Both the position numbers and the translations under genes were made by a program. From NCBI GenBank assembly GCA_030263615.1, contig SZPH01000035.1, positions 1-38,757 on the forward strand: DNA of 38,757 nucleotides. Reading direction: 5' to 3'. Each line of letters starts with the position of its first letter. Position 1 is the stretch's first letter. Of this stretch, positions 1 through 7,629 are shown piece by piece. Under the pieces are notes generated by a model. The model searched no databases, had not been told where the DNA came from, and was given only the letters and a program-made list of their open reading frames with translations. The stretch comes from Villigracilis sp900696595. Lineage in GTDB: Bacteria > Chloroflexota > Anaerolineae > Anaerolineales > Villigracilaceae.

Positions 1-1
1 G

Positions 2-283
2 CGGCCGCGGAAGCCGCGCGGGTCGCGCACCGATCGCGCGCCTTCGGTACCGCGCGCCGGGCTGCGCGCGATCCACAACCTGTTTCATGCCCTGCGCGAC
101 ATCCACAAGGACGCGGACGACGACGAACTGCGGAAACTCATGAGCGCGGGCGCTTATAAAGCGCCGTATCTCAAGGCGGTTTATCTTTCGAATGAAGTCG
201 CGGAGGTGTTCCGTCTCGCCGGGTTCGAAATATACATCGAAATTTTTGACGACGAGGAGGCGGCGCTCAACTCCTTTCGATGA
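2..283 (+). CDS. STAS-like domain protein, C-terminal part (5' end outside window)
   Basis: An open frame runs in from the left edge and stops at TGA 281-283. The sequence from about position 62 on reads like the second half of a STAS (anti-sigma factor antagonist) domain: GLRAI followed by an amphipathic helix, a charged insertion with a DADDDE stretch, then VAEVFRLAGFEIYIEIFDDE and AALNSF, which matches the usual STAS ending (V.EV..L.G...F.IFD..EEAL..F). STAS domains act in partner-switching signalling. The first 60 bases are extremely GC-rich, contain NotI-, SacII-, PvuI- and KpnI-like palindromes, and do not encode the expected D-S-A-G strand before GLRAI, so the edge may be divergent or poor sequence. 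The family call is moderate; no partner kinase or sigma factor is visible. Confidence 0.5.
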   Translation, partial: RPRKPRGSRTDRAPSVPRAGLRAIHNLFHALRDIHKDADDDELRKLMSAGAYKAPYLKAVYLSNEVAEVFRLAGFEIYIEIFDDEEAALNSFR

Positions 284-319
284 AGGCAACGCCTTCGCCC
301 GGCGCATGTTGCCCGCGCC

Positions 320-658
320 CTATCTTCCGCGGGCGGCGCGGCGGGTGTTGTCTTCAATATCGAGCAGGATCAGAAGCCCGTGCGCAACCGCTTGCAGGAC
401 GGCGAAGAAGATCAACCCCGCCAGACTGGGCTGGACCTGCCACAGCAATTGCAGAAGCAGGTCGGTTACGCCGCCGATGTACACAAGCCCGCGAATCAGT
501 TGCAGGATGAAAACGCCGAGGTTGAGGACGAGTTGATAGATATATACGCCCGCCACGATCCATGAGGAAAGTTTCAGAAAGCGTCCCAGCCTCAGAACAG
601 CGTCTTTGTCGAAGTACGTCCCGGAAAAATGGGGATTGCGTTTGTCGTTTTCAGTCAT
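320..658 (-). CDS. Small multi-pass membrane protein of unknown function
   Basis: This encodes 112 residues. A longer frame opens upstream to 850, but the ATG at 658 is preceded by a good GGAGG about 8 bases upstream, and the longer N-terminus is an Arg-rich shadow of glnS. After a polar N-terminus (MTENDKRNPHFSGTYFD) there are about three hydrophobic segments: around residues 30-50, 55-75 and 80-103. The protein ends in an Arg-rich tail that probably faces the cytoplasm. I do not recognise the family. It is divergent from glnS, sharing a 157-bp spacer, and convergent with the STAS-like gene on its left. Confidence 0.7.
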   Translation of the reverse strand: MTENDKRNPHFSGTYFDKDAVLRLGRFLKLSSWIVAGVYIYQLVLNLGVFILQLIRGLVYIGGVTDLLLQLLWQVQPSLAGLIFFAVLQAVAHGLLILLDIEDNTRRAARGR

Positions 659-679
659 GTGTTCCTCCAAATGCCGGTC

Positions 680-697
680 ATTATACTTTGTTATAAT
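680..697. promoter_or_regulatory. Divergent -10 elements between the membrane-protein gene and glnS
   Basis: A perfect TATAAT lies on the plus strand at 692-697, and a perfect TATAAT on the minus strand at 685-680. The pair sits in the middle of the spacer separating the two divergent genes. I see no good -35 element at the usual spacing for either, so this is a weak to moderate promoter call. Confidence 0.4.
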
Positions 698-815
698 GGC
701 GCGAATACGACGCCGTCGGCGCAGGCGAAGACTGCTGAAACGCTGTCCGGCTTCGTCGAGAAAAGAGGCGGAGAGATTCGTCCGCTTAAATCCATTAAGA
801 AGGCTCAGTCCACAA

Positions 816-2504
816 ATGAGTTCCGAAGAAAATAAACCCACCGATTTCATCCGCGAAGCCGTGGCGGAGGATTTGAAGAGCGGGCGCTTCGATTACGTCC
901 GCACGCGCCTGCCCCCCGAACCGAACGGATACCTGCACATCGGGCATGTCAAGGCGTTCATGATTGATTATCTCGTCGCCAGGGAAAACAACGGCGAGGT
1001 GATTTTGCGCTTCGACGACACGAACCCGACGAAGGAAGAGACCGAGTTCGTGGATGCGATCAAGGAGGACGCGCGCTGGCTCGGAATCGAATGGGCGAAG
1101 GAGACCTACGCCTCGGACTATTTTGGTTTGCTTTACGATTGGGCGGTGAAATTGGTGAAGAAGGGGCTGGCGTATGTGGACGACCAGACGCCTGAAGAAG
1201 TGAGCGCCAACCGCGGAACATTGACCGAACCCGGAAAAAATTCTCCATACCGCGATCGTTCCGTGGAAGAAAATTTGGACCTGCTCGAACGAATGAAGAA
1301 CGGCGAGTTTCCCGACGGTTCGCGGATTCTGCGCGCGAAGATAGACATGGCGCATCCGAACATCAATATGCGCGACCCGGCCATGTATCGAATCATTCAT
1401 GAGCCGCCGCATCATCGCACCGGCGATAAATGGAAGATATACCCGATGTACGATTGGGCGCACGGACAAAACGACTCGATGGAGGGCGTCACTCATTCGC
1501 TGTGTTCGCTCGAATACCGCGATCACCGTCCGCTGTACGATTGGTTCCCGGAACAATTGGGGGTCTTCAAGCCGCGCCAGATCGAGTTTGCGCGTTTGAA
1601 TTTGAATTACACCGTGATGAGCAAACGCAAGTTGCGGCGGCTCGTGGAGGAGGGAAACGTCCGCGGCTGGGACGATCCGCGCATGCCCACTTTACGAGGT
1701 ATGCGCCGGCGCGGTTACACCGCCAAAGCCATCGCGGATTTTGTGGCCGGGATGGGTTATTCGACCGTGGCGACATCCAATTCGGGCGTGATCGGCGATA
1801 TTGCCAAGCTCGAAGAAATCCTGCGCGACGATCTCAACAAACGCGCGTTGCGCCGCATGGCTGTCCTCCGCCCGTTGAAAGTGGTGATTGATAATTACCC
1901 CGACGATCTCGTCGAAGAGATGGATGCGATAAACAACCCTGAAGACCCGTCGGCGGGAACGCGTAAGGTCCCGTTCTCGAAAGTTCTTTACATCGAGCGG
2001 GACGACTTCCGGGAGACGCCGCCGCCCAAGTATTTCCGTTTATATCCGGGCAACGAAGTCCGCTTGCGCTATGCGTATTTCATCAAATGCACGCACGTCG
2101 TCAAGAATGATGCGGGTGAAGTGGTGGAAGTCCATGCTGCCTACGATCCCACCACACGTGGCGGCGATTCCCCCGATGGTCGCAAGGTCAAATCCACGAT
2201 CCATTGGGTTTCTGCAAAACATGCCAAGGAAGTTGAAATTCGCATGTATGACCGGCTGTTTAACAAGGAAAATCCTGAAGAAGGCGAAGAAGGATTCCTT
2301 GCCTGCCTGAATCCCAATTCGCTGGAAATTCTCACCGGGTATGTGGAGCCGCTTCTTGCCATTGCGGAAGTTGGTTCACGCTTCCAGTTTGAACGCCTCG
2401 GCTATTTCTGCGCGGATAAAGACTCTACAACCGAGAAAAAGGTCTTTAACCTGACGGTCAATCTCAAGGATACCTGGGCAAAGATGGAAAAGAAAGGTAA
2501 ATAA
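816..2504 (+). CDS. glnS: Glutaminyl-tRNA synthetase
   Basis: This encodes 562 residues, close to the usual bacterial GlnRS length (about 550). It is a class I synthetase that charges tRNA-Gln with glutamine in the cytoplasm. The Rossmann catalytic domain carries HIGH at residues 41-44, inside the typical PPEPNGYLHIGHVKAF context, and the KMSKS-equivalent VMSKR at 267-271. The FDDTNP motif that follows HIGH is also present. The C-terminal half is the beta-barrel anticodon-binding region. The start at 816 (MSSEENKPTDFI) was preferred over the frame opening at 606 because homology begins there, an AAGAAGG lies 12 bases upstream, and the extra residues are low-complexity Arg. gltX is also present at 10.9-12.4 kb, so the cell appears to have both direct synthetases. 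Confidence 0.96.
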   Translation: MSSEENKPTDFIREAVAEDLKSGRFDYVRTRLPPEPNGYLHIGHVKAFMIDYLVARENNGEVILRFDDTNPTKEETEFVDAIKEDARWLGIEWAKETYASDYFGLLYDWAVKLVKKGLAYVDDQTPEEVSANRGTLTEPGKNSPYRDRSVEENLDLLERMKNGEFPDGSRILRAKIDMAHPNINMRDPAMYRIIHEPPHHRTGDKWKIYPMYDWAHGQNDSMEGVTHSLCSLEYRDHRPLYDWFPEQLGVFKPRQIEFARLNLNYTVMSKRKLRRLVEEGNVRGWDDPRMPTLRGMRRRGYTAKAIADFVAGMGYSTVATSNSGVIGDIAKLEEILRDDLNKRALRRMAVLRPLKVVIDNYPDDLVEEMDAINNPEDPSAGTRKVPFSKVLYIERDDFRETPPPKYFRLYPGNEVRLRYAYFIKCTHVVKNDAGEVVEVHAAYDPTTRGGDSPDGRKVKSTIHWVSAKHAKEVEIRMYDRLFNKENPEEGEEGFLACLNPNSLEILTGYVEPLLAIAEVGSRFQFERLGYFCADKDSTTEKKVFNLTVNLKDTWAKMEKKGK

Positions 2505-2510
2505 ACCCTC

Positions 2511-3011
2511 GTGAGGAACACTAAATCGTTTGAACTGGTCTTTTCCGCCGCTCTGCTGGCGGGGCTCTTTGTCTCCGCCTGCGCGCCGCAAGCCGTCACG
2601 CCAACCCCTGATACGATCGGCACCGTCGTCGCCCAACTTGCCGCAGACATGCTTACCCAGACCGCCGGAGCGGTTACGTCCACGCCGCTGCCCCCCACCG
2701 AAACGCCCACCCTCGCCGTCACCGACACCCCGACGCCGACGGTGGATCCGTCGCAGATCAATCCGCCGCGGGTAATCGCCCAAACCGGTTGCTGGACCGG
2801 CCCCGGCGATTCTTATACCCTGATCAGCAATATCGAACTCAATGTAAAGGGCAGAAAAAATGTCGTCATCCTCGGCATGGGTTCCGTGCCGGGCTGGGTT
2901 GTGATCCGCAATCCATACTTCAACAATCCCTGCTGGGTTCCGTTGGAAGTCATGGAGATTGACCCGCGAACAGACCTTACGGTGTTCCCGGTCATGACAC
3001 CGGGACCTTAA
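2511..3011 (+). CDS. SH3-like lipoprotein with Thr/Pro-rich linker
   Basis: This encodes 166 residues, starting at GTG 2511, six bases after glnS. A signal peptide with a hydrophobic core (residues about 9-20) ends in a lipobox FVSAC, which gives lipidation at Cys 24 and predicts an exported lipoprotein. A low-complexity Thr/Pro linker follows, with repeats of the type TPLPPTETPTLAVTDTPTPT, common in Anaerolineae surface proteins. The C-terminal domain (about residues 85-155) has the pattern of a bacterial SH3 domain: V.A.TGCWTGPGDSY, then GWVVIRNP and CWVPLEVME, with two Cys that could form a disulfide. A role in envelope or peptidoglycan binding is inferred from the fold only. The short gap suggests co-transcription with glnS. 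Confidence 0.8.
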   Translation: MRNTKSFELVFSAALLAGLFVSACAPQAVTPTPDTIGTVVAQLAADMLTQTAGAVTSTPLPPTETPTLAVTDTPTPTVDPSQINPPRVIAQTGCWTGPGDSYTLISNIELNVKGRKNVVILGMGSVPGWVVIRNPYFNNPCWVPLEVMEIDPRTDLTVFPVMTPGP

Positions 3012-3016
3012 TGTCC

Positions 3017-3046
3017 TTGACAGTCCTTCGTCTCATGCTGTAAACT
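3017..3046 (+). promoter_or_regulatory. Promoter of the leader ORF / ABC exporter unit
   Basis: A consensus -35 TTGACA lies at 3017-3022. After an 18-base spacer, TAAACT at 3041-3046 fits as a -10 element. It begins only six bases after the lipoprotein stop codon and directs transcription into the leader ORF and terminator that precede the ABC exporter genes. Confidence 0.6.
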
Positions 3047-3086
3047 CGGGCCGTAATCAAATCTCAACGAAAGGAGCGCGCTTCAA

Positions 3087-3164
3087 ATGTCGTTACGTTT
3101 TCTACCCAATAAAGTCAATCGAATATTCTATTTCCCCGAAGCGCGCCGCTTGAGAACCGTTTAA
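3087..3164 (+). CDS. 25-residue basic leader peptide (candidate attenuation leader)
   Basis: This is a short ORF with ATG at 3087 and TAA at 3162-3164. It is preceded by a strong Shine-Dalgarno AAGGAG (3071-3076) ten bases upstream, one of the best ribosome sites in the window. The peptide is basic (five Arg, one Lys, one Glu) with an aromatic centre (IFYF). It uses TTA, CTA, ATA, CGA and AGA codons that the GC-rich neighbours rarely use. A consensus promoter lies upstream and a perfect terminator downstream. Bases 3076-3084 pair perfectly with 3138-3146 (GCGCGCTTC/GAAGCGCGC), and 3143-3148 (GCGCCG) can instead pair with the left arm of the terminator (3199-3204, CGGCGC). This is the classic 1:2 / 2:3 / 3:4 attenuator logic. 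No homolog is recognised; the coding call rests on the ribosome site and context. Confidence 0.6.
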   Translation: MSLRFLPNKVNRIFYFPEARRLRTV

Positions 3165-3192
3165 CCACGGCTTCAATTCCTGTGTCTTTCCT

Positions 3193-3224
3193 AAAACACG
3201 GCGCACCTCGCGCCGTGTTTTTTT
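3193..3224 (+). terminator. Intrinsic terminator / attenuator before the ABC exporter genes
   Basis: A 12-bp perfect stem AAAACACGGCGC (3193-3204) / GCGCCGTGTTTT (3210-3221) with a five-base loop runs into a T-tract. It ends the short leader transcript 158 bases before the first ABC gene. The left arm can alternatively pair with 3143-3148 inside the leader ORF, so it may be conditional. Confidence 0.85.
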
Positions 3225-3239
3225 ATTGGCTTTCTTTAT

Positions 3240-3362
3240 CGTCATTGCGAGGGCGATGCGTTTTCGCCCGAAGCAATCTTATGATTAAGTCTGAGATTGC
3301 TTCGCCGCAAAGAACAAGAACGCGGCTCGCACGCGTGCCTGCGCACGGTACAGGCAATGACG
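3240..3362. repeat. Palindromic MITE-like repeat, copy A
   Basis: The ends are CGTCATTGCGAG on the left and a form of the inverse, ...GGCAATGACG, on the right. The inside has the shared GAAGCAATCT...GATTGCTTCG core. This copy is longer than the others because about 25 extra bases (CGCGTGCCTGCGCACGG type) interrupt the right arm. It lies between the terminator and the first ABC gene. No ORF is supported inside it. Confidence 0.8.
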
Positions 3363-3381
3363 GAATAAAACGGAATCAACC

Positions 3382-5127
3382 ATGAACCTCTCATTCAACT
3401 CCTACTGGAACCTGCTCTCCGACCACATCCGCCCCCAGCGCGGACGATTTATCCTGCTTGCCGTTCTGCTGTTTGGCAGTATCGGCTTGCGGATATTCGC
3501 CCCGCAGATCATGCGCCTCTTCATTGACGACGCGCTGGCGGGCGAAGCCCTCTCCACGCTCATGTGGACAGCCGCCGCATTTATCGGTATCTCGCTGTTA
3601 CAACAGGGCGTTCACATCGGCGTGACCTTTCTTGGCGAAAACGTAGCCTGGACAGCCACCAACGCCCTGCGCGCCGAACTGGCGGAACACGCCCTCAAAC
3701 TCGGCATGAAGTTCCACAACGACCATACGCCCGGCGAGTTGATCGAGCGCATTGACGGCGACGTGACCGAACTGGCGACCTTCTTCTCGCAATTCGCGCT
3801 CAACCTTGCCGCAAACGGGCTTTTACTCATCGGCATCCTCGTCACGCTCTCCATCGAAGATTGGCGCGTGGGGCTGGCGTTCGCCGTTTACTCCGCGCTG
3901 ACCATCGGCATCCTCGGCAGGCTCAAAGATATTGCCGTGCCGCATCAAAAAGCGCGGCGCGAAGCGGAAGGGCAGATGTACGGCTTCATCGAAGAACAAC
4001 TGGCGGGCGCCGAAGACATCCGCTCCAGCGGCGCGGTCGGTTTCTCCATCCGCGAACTCTTCCGCCACCAAGCCGAGATACTCAAACACAACCGCCGCGC
4101 CCACTTCAAGCGCTGGATCATCGAAAACGCGATGGGTCTCGCGCTCACGCTTGGCACATTGCTCGCCATCGTCAGCGGATACTGGCTCTTCAGCGCGGGC
4201 ATTGTCACCATCGGCACGGTTTATCTTTTCGTCCATTACCTCAACCTGCTCGAAGAACCGTTCTGGGCAATGACGCACGAGATCGAAAGTTTTCAAACCA
4301 TCGGCGCCTGTGTCGAGCGCCTGACCGAATTCAAGCAGTTCCAGCCCGAAACCAAAAACGAGACCGGCAAAGTGATCGACTCGCATCCGCTCGCGTTGGA
4401 ATTCAAGGATGTGACCTTCTCCTATAACGGCGAAGACTCCGTCCTCAAACGCCTCTCGCTGGACCTCAAGCCTGCTTCTGTTTTGGGGTTGCTTGGTCGC
4501 ACCGGAAGCGGAAAGACCACCCTCGGACGCTTGGTCTTCAACCTGTACGCCGTCAACGAAGGCAGTATCAAGGTCAACGGCGAAGACTTGCGCAACATTC
4601 AACTCGACTCATTGCGGCAGAACATCGCCATCGTGACTCAGGATGTGCAACTCTTCCGCGCCTCCATCCGCGAGAACCTGACCTTCTTTGACCGTTCGAT
4701 ACCTGACGAGAAAATCATCGCCACGCTCGAAGACCTCGAACTGGGCGACTGGTTCCGAACCCTGCCAAAGGGACTGGACACTCAACTGGAAACAGGATCA
4801 AGGTCGCTCTCCGCGGGCGAGGCGCAATTGCTGGCGTTCACGCGAGTCTTCCTGCGGAATCCCGGTCTGGTCATCCTCGACGAAGCCTCGTCCCGCCTCG
4901 ACCCCGCCACCGAGCAAAAACTCGAACACGCGATAGATAAATTGTTGAAGGGACGCACCGCCATCATCATCGCCCACAGACTCGACACCCTGCGCCGCGC
5001 CGACGATGTCCTCATCCTCAACAACGGCTCCGTCCTCGAATACGGCAATCGCGCCAAACTTGCATCCGATTCGACCTCGCGTTTTTACCAACTCCTGCAA
5101 ACCGGCATGGAAGAAGTATTGGCGTAA
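3382..5127 (+). CDS. ABC exporter half-transporter (TMD-NBD), catalytic partner
   Basis: This encodes 581 residues. The N-terminal transmembrane domain (about residues 15-310) has the six-helix type I exporter pattern. The nucleotide-binding domain (about 340-575) carries Walker A GRTGSGKTT, a Q-loop (IVTQDVQLF), an LSAGE signature in place of LSGGQ, Walker B LVILDEAS with the catalytic Glu, and the H-loop IIAHRLDTL. It sits in the inner membrane and probably exports a lipid, peptide or drug. The following gene is a second half-transporter with a degenerate Walker B, so the pair probably forms a heterodimer with one competent site, as in BmrCD or TM287/288. An attenuator-like leader lies upstream. 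The ATG at 3382 has no strong ribosome site. Confidence 0.9.
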   Translation: MNLSFNSYWNLLSDHIRPQRGRFILLAVLLFGSIGLRIFAPQIMRLFIDDALAGEALSTLMWTAAAFIGISLLQQGVHIGVTFLGENVAWTATNALRAELAEHALKLGMKFHNDHTPGELIERIDGDVTELATFFSQFALNLAANGLLLIGILVTLSIEDWRVGLAFAVYSALTIGILGRLKDIAVPHQKARREAEGQMYGFIEEQLAGAEDIRSSGAVGFSIRELFRHQAEILKHNRRAHFKRWIIENAMGLALTLGTLLAIVSGYWLFSAGIVTIGTVYLFVHYLNLLEEPFWAMTHEIESFQTIGACVERLTEFKQFQPETKNETGKVIDSHPLALEFKDVTFSYNGEDSVLKRLSLDLKPASVLGLLGRTGSGKTTLGRLVFNLYAVNEGSIKVNGEDLRNIQLDSLRQNIAIVTQDVQLFRASIRENLTFFDRSIPDEKIIATLEDLELGDWFRTLPKGLDTQLETGSRSLSAGEAQLLAFTRVFLRNPGLVILDEASSRLDPATEQKLEHAIDKLLKGRTAIIIAHRLDTLRRADDVLILNNGSVLEYGNRAKLASDSTSRFYQLLQTGMEEVLA

Positions 5128-5129
5128 TC

Positions 5130-5164
5130 TCCAATCCCTAATTACCAATTACGAATTACGCATC
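5130..5164. repeat. AT-rich heptamer-periodic spacer
   Basis: The spacer between the two ABC genes reads CCAATCCCTAATTACC and continues AATTACGAATTACG, with a period of seven bases. It is a short, AT-rich relative in style of the GGTTGCA-type arrays elsewhere in the window. Confidence 0.5.
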
Positions 5165-5177
5165 ACGGAACAAACAA

Positions 5178-6248
5178 ATGACCACATCAACCTACTCCCC
5201 ACCCATCCCCGCCCTGCCCGCGTGGAAGGTTGTGCTTGAACTCATCCGCTTCCGCCCCTGGCTGTGGATCGTTGACCTCGTCAGCGTCGCGCTTGTTCGC
5301 TTTTGCTGGCAGGTCGCGCCCGCGCTCATCATCAAAGCCTTCTTCGACTATCTTACCGGCGCCGCGCCATTGACCTTCGGCATCTGGGCAATCGTCGCCT
5401 TCCTCATCGCCGCCTGGCTTGGGCGCGTTCTCGCAAGTTACGGTTTCTATTATGCCGACGTCCCCATCTTCGCAGACATGGGAACGCTCCTGCGCAAGAA
5501 TTTGCTGACGCACATCCTCAAACGCCCCGGCGCGTCGCCTCTGCCCGACTCGGCGGGCGAAGCGATCAGCCGCTTCAAAAAAGATGTGGAGGAACTGCCG
5601 CTCTTCGTCATCCTCGTCAACGACGTAATGGTCGGGCTTTCCATCATCGCCTATTCGATTTACCTGATGGCTCAGATCAGCCCGTCGGTCACAGTCATGG
5701 CGCTGATTCCATTGGTCATTGTCGGCATCGTCGCCAACATCGCCACGAGCCGCATCGAACATTATCGCCGCGCCTCGCGTCAGGCAACAGGCAAGGTGAC
5801 AGGCTTCATCGGCGAATTCTTCGGCGCGGTGCAAGCCGTGAAGATCGCCACCGCCGAAAAGAACATCATCCATCACTTTCACGGCATCAACGATGAACGC
5901 CGCAAGTTAACCGTGCGCGAAAAACTTTTCGACGAAGTATTGGGCTCGCTCTATCGCAACACATCCACGCTTGGCACGGGCGTCATCCTCATCCTCGTCG
6001 GTCAGTCCATGCGCGCGGGAAACTTCACCCTCGGCGATTTCTCGCTCTTCGTTTATCTTCTGCAAAGCATGGGCGATCTCACCACCTTCGGCGGTATGCT
6101 CTGGGCGCGTTATAAACAAATGGATGTCTCCGTCAAACGCATGTACCGCCTGATGGAAAACGCCCCGCTGGGCGCATTGATTGAACCCGCCAAAATAAAT
6201 TTGGATGACGCCCTACCCAACCAAAACCGCCTCAGACCGACTGAATGA
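5178..6248 (+). CDS. ABC exporter half-transporter 2, membrane-domain part (split gene)
   Basis: This encodes 356 residues covering the complete six-helix exporter transmembrane domain and the linker (LDDALPNQ), then stops at TGA 6246-6248 just where a nucleotide-binding domain should begin. That domain follows in the +1 frame (6205-6963). Joined, they would give a protein of about 595 residues, the normal size of an exporter half-transporter and a match for its upstream partner. The frame change must fall between 6199 (after a TAA in the +1 frame at 6196) and 6248. I infer an indel or sequencing error, a recent mutation, or recoding; the sequence shows only the break. TMD coupling-helix regions look intact. 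Confidence 0.8.
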   Translation: MTTSTYSPPIPALPAWKVVLELIRFRPWLWIVDLVSVALVRFCWQVAPALIIKAFFDYLTGAAPLTFGIWAIVAFLIAAWLGRVLASYGFYYADVPIFADMGTLLRKNLLTHILKRPGASPLPDSAGEAISRFKKDVEELPLFVILVNDVMVGLSIIAYSIYLMAQISPSVTVMALIPLVIVGIVANIATSRIEHYRRASRQATGKVTGFIGEFFGAVQAVKIATAEKNIIHHFHGINDERRKLTVREKLFDEVLGSLYRNTSTLGTGVILILVGQSMRAGNFTLGDFSLFVYLLQSMGDLTTFGGMLWARYKQMDVSVKRMYRLMENAPLGALIEPAKINLDDALPNQNRLRPTE

Positions 6249-6963
6249 GTTGGTGGCTGACCATCTGACCTTTCACTACCCGAATTCCGTCAACGGCATC
6301 GAAGACATTTCGCTCAAAATCAAACGCGGTTCGCTGACGGTCATCACCGGTCGCATCGGTTCCGGCAAGACGACTCTGTTGCGAGTATTGCTCGGACTGC
6401 TCCCTGCCGACACTGGCGAAATCCGCTGGAACGGGCAGGTCGTCGCCGACGCGGGCAACTTCTTCATCCCGCCGCGTTGCGCCTACACCGCGCAAGTCCC
6501 GCGCCTGTTCAGCAACACCCTGCGGAATAACATCCTGCTCGGCATGAACAAAAACGATGACGACATATACAAAGCGACCAAACTCGCCGTCATGGACAGA
6601 GACCTGGAAAGCCTCGACAACAACCTCGAAACGACCGTCGGCTCGCGCGGAGTCAAACTCTCCGGCGGGCAGGCGCAACGCACCGCCGCCGCCCGCATGT
6701 TCATCCGCGAGCCCGAGCTGGTCGTCTTCGATGACCTCTCCAGCGCGCTGGACGTGGAAACCGAACGTCAACTCTGGGAGCGCATCTTTGAATCGGGCGA
6801 TGAACTCACCTGCCTCGTCGTCTCCCACCGCCGCCCGCTCCTGAGGCGGGCTGACCGCATCATCGTCCTCAAAGACGGCAAAGTCGAATCCGAAGGCGCG
6901 CTCGATGAATTGCTCGAAAAGAGTCAGGAAATGCGCGAACTTTGGAAATTGGAAGAAAGTTAA
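6205..6963 (+). CDS. ABC exporter half-transporter 2, nucleotide-binding part
   Basis: This encodes 252 residues from ATG 6205, which has no ribosome site, so independent translation is doubtful. The domain is complete: A-loop HYPNSV, Walker A GRIGSGKTTLL, Q-loop TAQVPRLF, canonical signature LSGGQAQR, Walker B LVVFDDLSSALD and H-loop VVSHRRPLL. The residue after the Walker B Asp is Asp rather than the catalytic Glu, so this site is expected to hydrolyse ATP slowly. The upstream partner has the opposite pattern (LDEAS Walker B, altered LSAGE signature). That complementarity supports a heterodimeric exporter with one degenerate site. It overlaps the membrane-domain frame by 44 bases. Confidence 0.85.
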   Translation: MTPYPTKTASDRLNELVADHLTFHYPNSVNGIEDISLKIKRGSLTVITGRIGSGKTTLLRVLLGLLPADTGEIRWNGQVVADAGNFFIPPRCAYTAQVPRLFSNTLRNNILLGMNKNDDDIYKATKLAVMDRDLESLDNNLETTVGSRGVKLSGGQAQRTAAARMFIREPELVVFDDLSSALDVETERQLWERIFESGDELTCLVVSHRRPLLRRADRIIVLKDGKVESEGALDELLEKSQEMRELWKLEES

Positions 6964-6965
6964 TC

Positions 6966-7063
6966 CGTCATTGCGAGGGCGATGCTCTTTCGCCCGAAGC
7001 AATCTCAGACTCAGCCATTAGATTGCTTCGCCGCGAAGAGCAAGAGCGCGGCTCGCAATGACG
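6966..7063. repeat. Palindromic MITE-like repeat, copy B
   Basis: This is 98 bp with perfect terminal inverted repeats CGTCATTGCGAG / CTCGCAATGACG and the shared GAAGCAATCT...GATTGCTTCG core. It fills the gap between the split ABC gene and the NTF2-like gene, and starts three bases after the ABC stop codon. Confidence 0.88.
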
Positions 7064-7086
7064 AGAATAAGAAAAGGATAACCGCC

Positions 7087-7509
7087 ATGCCCACCTCCTC
7101 CGACCTGATCCGCGCCGCGCGCGAAGCCTTCAACCGCGCCATCGCCGAGAAAGACGCCAGGCGCATCCGCCCGTTGCTGGCGCCGAGTTATCATCTGATC
7201 ACCGGTCGCAGCGACCAGTTCCACGGCGCAGACGAGGAAGAAATACGTTGGGCAAAACTTTTTATCGAAGACCCAAGCGCCGTTTATCGTCGAACCCCGC
7301 GCGAGATCGCCGCCAATGAAACCTGGGGCATCGCCGAAGAACTTGGGGGCTGGCAGGGCGAATATTCCATAAACGGAGAACTCGTCCGCGCCTCGGGCGT
7401 CTACGCCGCCAAATGGCAACGGACACAAAACGGCAACTGGGTTTTGCAGGCGGAAATTTTCACGACCATTAATTTCGACGAAGCCTGCATCCCGCCTGAT
7501 CCAATCTAG
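7087..7509 (+). CDS. NTF2/SnoaL-like cone-fold protein (DUF4440 type)
   Basis: This encodes 140 residues. The ATG at 7087 was chosen because AAAAGGA lies about nine bases upstream and the frame before it is repeat DNA. The pattern is of the NTF2-like cystatin-cone family: an amphipathic N-terminal helix (REAFNRAIAEKDARRIRPLL), L-P-Y-H-L-type strand, then WGIAEELGGW, ASGVYAAKWQR and WVLQAEIFTTINF. Members include ketosteroid isomerase-like enzymes and ligand-binding proteins of unknown role. No catalytic pair can be assigned with confidence. It sits between two copies of the same palindromic repeat, and next to rtcB on the same strand. Confidence 0.75.
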   Translation: MPTSSDLIRAAREAFNRAIAEKDARRIRPLLAPSYHLITGRSDQFHGADEEEIRWAKLFIEDPSAVYRRTPREIAANETWGIAEELGGWQGEYSINGELVRASGVYAAKWQRTQNGNWVLQAEIFTTINFDEACIPPDPI

Positions 7510-7515
7510 CGTTTC

Positions 7516-7613
7516 CGTCATTGCGAGGGCGGCGCTCTTTCGCCCGAAGCAATCTCGGAACTAATCATGAGATTGCTTCGCCGCGGAGAACAAGAGCGCG
7601 GCTCGCAATGACG
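7516..7613. repeat. Palindromic MITE-like repeat, copy C
   Basis: This is 98 bp, near-identical to copy B, with ends CGTCATTGCGAG and CTCGCAATGACG. Copies B and C bracket the NTF2-like gene in direct orientation about 450 bp apart, which could allow deletion of that gene by recombination. Confidence 0.88.
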
Positions 7614-7629
7614 GACGGAGAATTTCAAA

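Noticed and set aside
606..815. N-terminal extension of glnS to 606
   Set aside because: It crosses a divergent promoter region and the start of the opposite gene, codes for poly-Arg, and has no homology to GlnRS.
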